From: Flavobacteriales bacterium
Lineage (GTDB): Bacteria; Bacteroidota; Bacteroidia; Flavobacteriales; UBA7430
DNA: 64,000 nucleotides
Assembly: GCA_022425195.1 (NCBI GenBank)
Contig: JAKMFX010000011.1
Span: 54,075-118,074 of the forward strand
Direction of reading: 5' to 3'
Positions 61,358-64,000 of the stretch are shown piece after piece; positions within the stretch are counted from its first letter, which is position 1, and each line of letters begins with the position of its first letter. Under the pieces are notes generated by a model, which searched no databases, was not told the DNA's origin, and saw only the letters and a list, made by a program, of their open reading frames with translations. The position numbers and the translations under genes were made by a program.

Positions 61358-64000
61358 ATGAAAAATACAGACAAAAAAACAATGTTCCTATTAATGCTAT
61401 TCTTTTGCGGTAGTTTAGGAGCAATTGCACAAACCTTAGGGTTTAATTATCAAGCCATTATCAAATCAGACCCTTCCAATAGTTTTGAATTCTATGGAGA
61501 AACGGTAAGCCTAAATTTTTTCGCCAGTAGTGATGTCGCTCTGCGATTCTCAGTTCTCAATGCATCGGGGGAAAAAGAATATATAGAAGAACATTTCACT
61601 ACAACAAACGCTCTAGGTGAAGTGAATCTAACGGTAGGTGCTGGAATTCCATCCCAAGGAGATTTTAGCGATATTGTTTGGAATGGGACCAAGAAACAAC
61701 TGTCTGTAGAAATCGACTATGCGGCAAATGGATCATCCTATCAATATAGCAATACACAAGATCTTCTATATCTGCCACATCCCAACAATTCATTAAATAT
61801 CGGACTGTTTTCGGATATTAAAGATTCTATCTCTGTCATACAGACGAATTTGGCTAAAAATCAGACGGAAAGTGTCGCAGCAGATTTAGCTTTGCAAAAC
61901 ACCATTGATATTCTTCGAGTCGATGTTTCGGCGAACTCCAATAAAATAGGGGTCACTACTGAGCAGTCAGAAACCATCACATCGAATGCTACGGCACTTA
62001 GTGACTTGGAAACTACCGTAAATCAAAATAAAACCATATCCGAAACCGCAGACGCTACCCTTCAGGGAACTATTGATGGGCTCGGCACTGCGGTAAGCGG
62101 CAACAAGGCGGCCCATGAATTGGCATTGACAGATTTGGAGACTACAATAGGTCAAAACAAAACCGCATCCGAAACTACAGACGCTAGCCTTCAGGGAACT
62201 ATTGATGGGCTCAGCACTACGGTAATCGCCAACAAGGCGGCCCATGAATTGGCATTGACAGATTTGGAGACCACAATAGGTCAAAACAAAACCGCATCCG
62301 AAAGCGCAGACGCTACCCTTCAGGGAACTATTGATGGGCTTAGCACTACGGTAATCGCCAACAAGACGGCTCATGAATTGGCATTGACAGATTTGGAGAC
62401 TACAATAGGTCAAAACAAAACTGCATCCGAAAGTGCAGACGCTAACTTTCAGGGAACTATTGATGGGCTCGGCACTGCGGTAAGCGCCAACAAGGCGGCC
62501 CATGAATTGGCATTGATAGATTTGAATACCCAGGTAGAGGGCAATGAAAATGAACTCAAGACCACTGTCAAATCCGTAAATGGATCAAATCCGGATATGA
62601 GTGGAAATGTAGTTGTATCCTTAGCTGCAGTAAATACGGGAACACTTGCCGCCAAACCATTGACCACAAATGCTCAAGAAAAAGGAGACATGTATATTGT
62701 TTCTGGTGATTCATTTGAAAACAATGGTCGAACCTTTATTAGTGACGGGGAAGAATGGCGTGAAATCACATCGAATACAGCTGCTACAGACAATAGATAT
62801 GTGAATCAAAGTGGTGATGAAATGCAGGGTAATCTGAATTTAGGGATGAATGACATCGTCAATGTAAATGATATAACTGCCGTCACTTTAAATGGTAATT
62901 TGACCGGTAATGTAACTGCAACAAGCGTATTGGCTGATGGCGTAGTAGCCACCACTCAAAACCCCAACAATAATTCTACCAAAGTCGCTACCACAGAATA
63001 CGTAGATCAAGCAGACCATGGTTTGCAAAGTACTATTGATGTATTAAATAATACGGTATCGGATCACAAGTTAGCGCACGAAACGGCATTGACGGATTTA
63101 AATACCAAAGTAGATGGCAATACCAATGAACTCAATACCACTGTTAAAGTTGTAAATGGGGTATTCCCAGATGTTGACGGTAAAGTGGTGATATCTCTTA
63201 CTGGTGTGGAAACAGGAACATTAAATGGAAGACCAATTTCAGTACCTAAAGAAGGGGATATGTATGTTGTTTCTAATGATACGGATGGAGATAATAATGG
63301 AAGAACTTTCATTAGTGATGGCAATACCTGGCATGAAATTACTTCAAATACGAATGCAACTGATAGTAGGTATTTGAACCTTAGTGGTGATCAAATGCTA
63401 GGAACTCTTGATATGGGTAGTCAAAACATCACCAATCCTGGGATGATAGATGGCAGGGATGTTGCTGCAGACGGTACCATGCTGGATGCCATCCAAACCG
63501 GATCGGGATTGGCTACAGATGGAGCTTACACTGTAAACATTGGAACCCACTACCTTGATGCAGCAGGATCACTTGATGATGCTGACGATAGGTTGGATAC
63601 ACAGATAAAAACAAATGCTGATGCCATTACAACAAACACCTCTGGAGTAGCCAATAATGCATCAGACATTGCAACGAATGTATCAGCAATTGCATTAAAC
63701 ACAGATAAAACAGCCATTACTACTGAACAAGCAACAGCCATAACAACGAACACTTCTGGAGTATCTACGAATGCAAGTGCAATCGCTGGGATTCAAACCG
63801 ATTTAACCTCGGTAGACAACCAAGCTTTGAGCTTGGAGGGAAACACCCTTAGTTTGGATGATGGAGGAAGTGTAGATGTAAGTGCAGCCACTGCAGTAGC
63901 AACGAATACAGCCGCCATTACAGCGAACACCTCTGGAGTGGCCGATAATGCATCAGACATTGCAACGAATGCCACAGCCATTGCATTAAACACAGATAAA
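61358..64000 (+). CDS. Repeat-rich secreted fibre/adhesin-like protein, 3' truncated by window (not in the supplied ORF track)
   Basis: Manual translation from ATG 61358 stays open to the window end: 'MKNTDKKTMFLLMLFFCGSLGAIAQTLGFNYQAIIKSDPS...'; tail-fibre-like 'NSTKVATTEYVDQA', 'SGDQMLGTLDMGSQNITN'; coiled-coil-like 'ITTNTSGVANNASDIATNVSAIALNTDK'. Confidence 0.85.
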   Translation, partial: MKNTDKKTMFLLMLFFCGSLGAIAQTLGFNYQAIIKSDPSNSFEFYGETVSLNFFASSDVALRFSVLNASGEKEYIEEHFTTTNALGEVNLTVGAGIPSQGDFSDIVWNGTKKQLSVEIDYAANGSSYQYSNTQDLLYLPHPNNSLNIGLFSDIKDSISVIQTNLAKNQTESVAADLALQNTIDILRVDVSANSNKIGVTTEQSETITSNATALSDLETTVNQNKTISETADATLQGTIDGLGTAVSGNKAAHELALTDLETTIGQNKTASETTDASLQGTIDGLSTTVIANKAAHELALTDLETTIGQNKTASESADATLQGTIDGLSTTVIANKTAHELALTDLETTIGQNKTASESADANFQGTIDGLGTAVSANKAAHELALIDLNTQVEGNENELKTTVKSVNGSNPDMSGNVVVSLAAVNTGTLAAKPLTTNAQEKGDMYIVSGDSFENNGRTFISDGEEWREITSNTAATDNRYVNQSGDEMQGNLNLGMNDIVNVNDITAVTLNGNLTGNVTATSVLADGVVATTQNPNNNSTKVATTEYVDQADHGLQSTIDVLNNTVSDHKLAHETALTDLNTKVDGNTNELNTTVKVVNGVFPDVDGKVVISLTGVETGTLNGRPISVPKEGDMYVVSNDTDGDNNGRTFISDGNTWHEITSNTNATDSRYLNLSGDQMLGTLDMGSQNITNPGMIDGRDVAADGTMLDAIQTGSGLATDGAYTVNIGTHYLDAAGSLDDADDRLDTQIKTNADAITTNTSGVANNASDIATNVSAIALNTDKTAITTEQATAITTNTSGVSTNASAIAGIQTDLTSVDNQALSLEGNTLSLDDGGSVDVSAATAVATNTAAITANTSGVADNASDIATNATAIALNTDK
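61985..62515 (+). repeat. 129-bp (43-aa) in-frame tandem repeats, about four units
   Basis: 'catgaattggcattga(c/t)agatttg' recurs at 62114, 62243, 62372 and 62501, exactly 129 bp apart; a more divergent unit precedes (61985-62113). Confidence 0.95.
62519..63400 (+). repeat. Divergent internal module duplication (offset 576 bp) within the fibre gene
   Basis: 'DLNTQVEGNENELKTTVKSVNG...GDMYIVSGDS..NNGRTFISDGEEWREITSNTAATDNRYVNQSGDEMQGNLNLG' versus 'DLNTKVDGNTNELNTTVKVVNG...GDMYVVSNDT..NNGRTFISDGNTWHEITSNTNATDSRYLNLSGDQMLGTLDMG'. Confidence 0.85.

Noticed and set aside
61967-62503. 178-aa - strand ORF with repeated 'SVC.FGCGFVLTYCSLQICQCQFMGRLVGDYRSAEPINSSLK' units
   Set aside because: Antisense shadow of the 129-bp repeats in the fibre gene; no signal or start context, and the + strand frame explains the sequence.
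61985-62515. Possible CRISPR-like array because of regular spacing
   Set aside because: The repeats are 129 bp, contiguous and in frame inside a coding sequence; there are no unique spacers between short repeats.
62449-63993. Other - strand ORFs (62449, 63064, 63550, 63793) across the fibre gene
   Set aside because: Low-complexity antisense frames of a repetitive + strand gene that stays open across the whole region.
61358-64000. Prophage interpretation of the tail-fibre-like ORF
   Set aside because: It has a signal peptide and a Bacteroidota secreted-protein N-terminal domain, and it follows envelope genes. No phage structural, integrase or lysis gene is visible; sequence beyond 64 kb is still needed.

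Overview
The window is low-GC Bacteroidota chromosome (flavobacterial type). The evidence is TAnnTTTG-type -7 elements, T9SS-style C-terminal sorting domains, TonB receptor/DUF4249 pairs, and the gene order DUF2520-kdsC-like-ubiA-like-maf. Most of positions 1-54 kb is dense housekeeping and envelope sequence: 3' end of comEC, TrmH-family methylase, tandem csp genes, rluF, four DEAD-box helicases, slyD-like FKBP, trkH, hldE-kinase, AspAT, queE, a TPR/PD40/CRD/OmpA protein, ccmBCDEF, TonB receptors, pyrD, hisS, xerD, aroQ, mazG, guaA, lysA, recQ, kpsF, tatC, lptB, pssA, lnt and a PNGase F-like secreted enzyme. No tRNA, rRNA, CRISPR array or IS element was recognised. The most interesting part is the right end (about 59.2-64.0 kb). 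There a long AT-rich leader precedes three closely spaced same-strand genes: a small T9SS-sorted protein, an outer-membrane barrel with a degenerate OmpA-like tail, and a long repeat-rich fibre ORF that runs off the window. The fibre ORF was not in the supplied track because it has no stop before the edge. It has a signal peptide and a Bacteroidota-type N-terminal domain, followed by phage-tail-fibre-like modules, 129-bp tandem DNA repeats, a 576-bp-offset duplicated module and coiled-coil-stalk-like repeats. I consider this a candidate surface-fibre locus. All function calls come from reading the translated sequences, with no database search.
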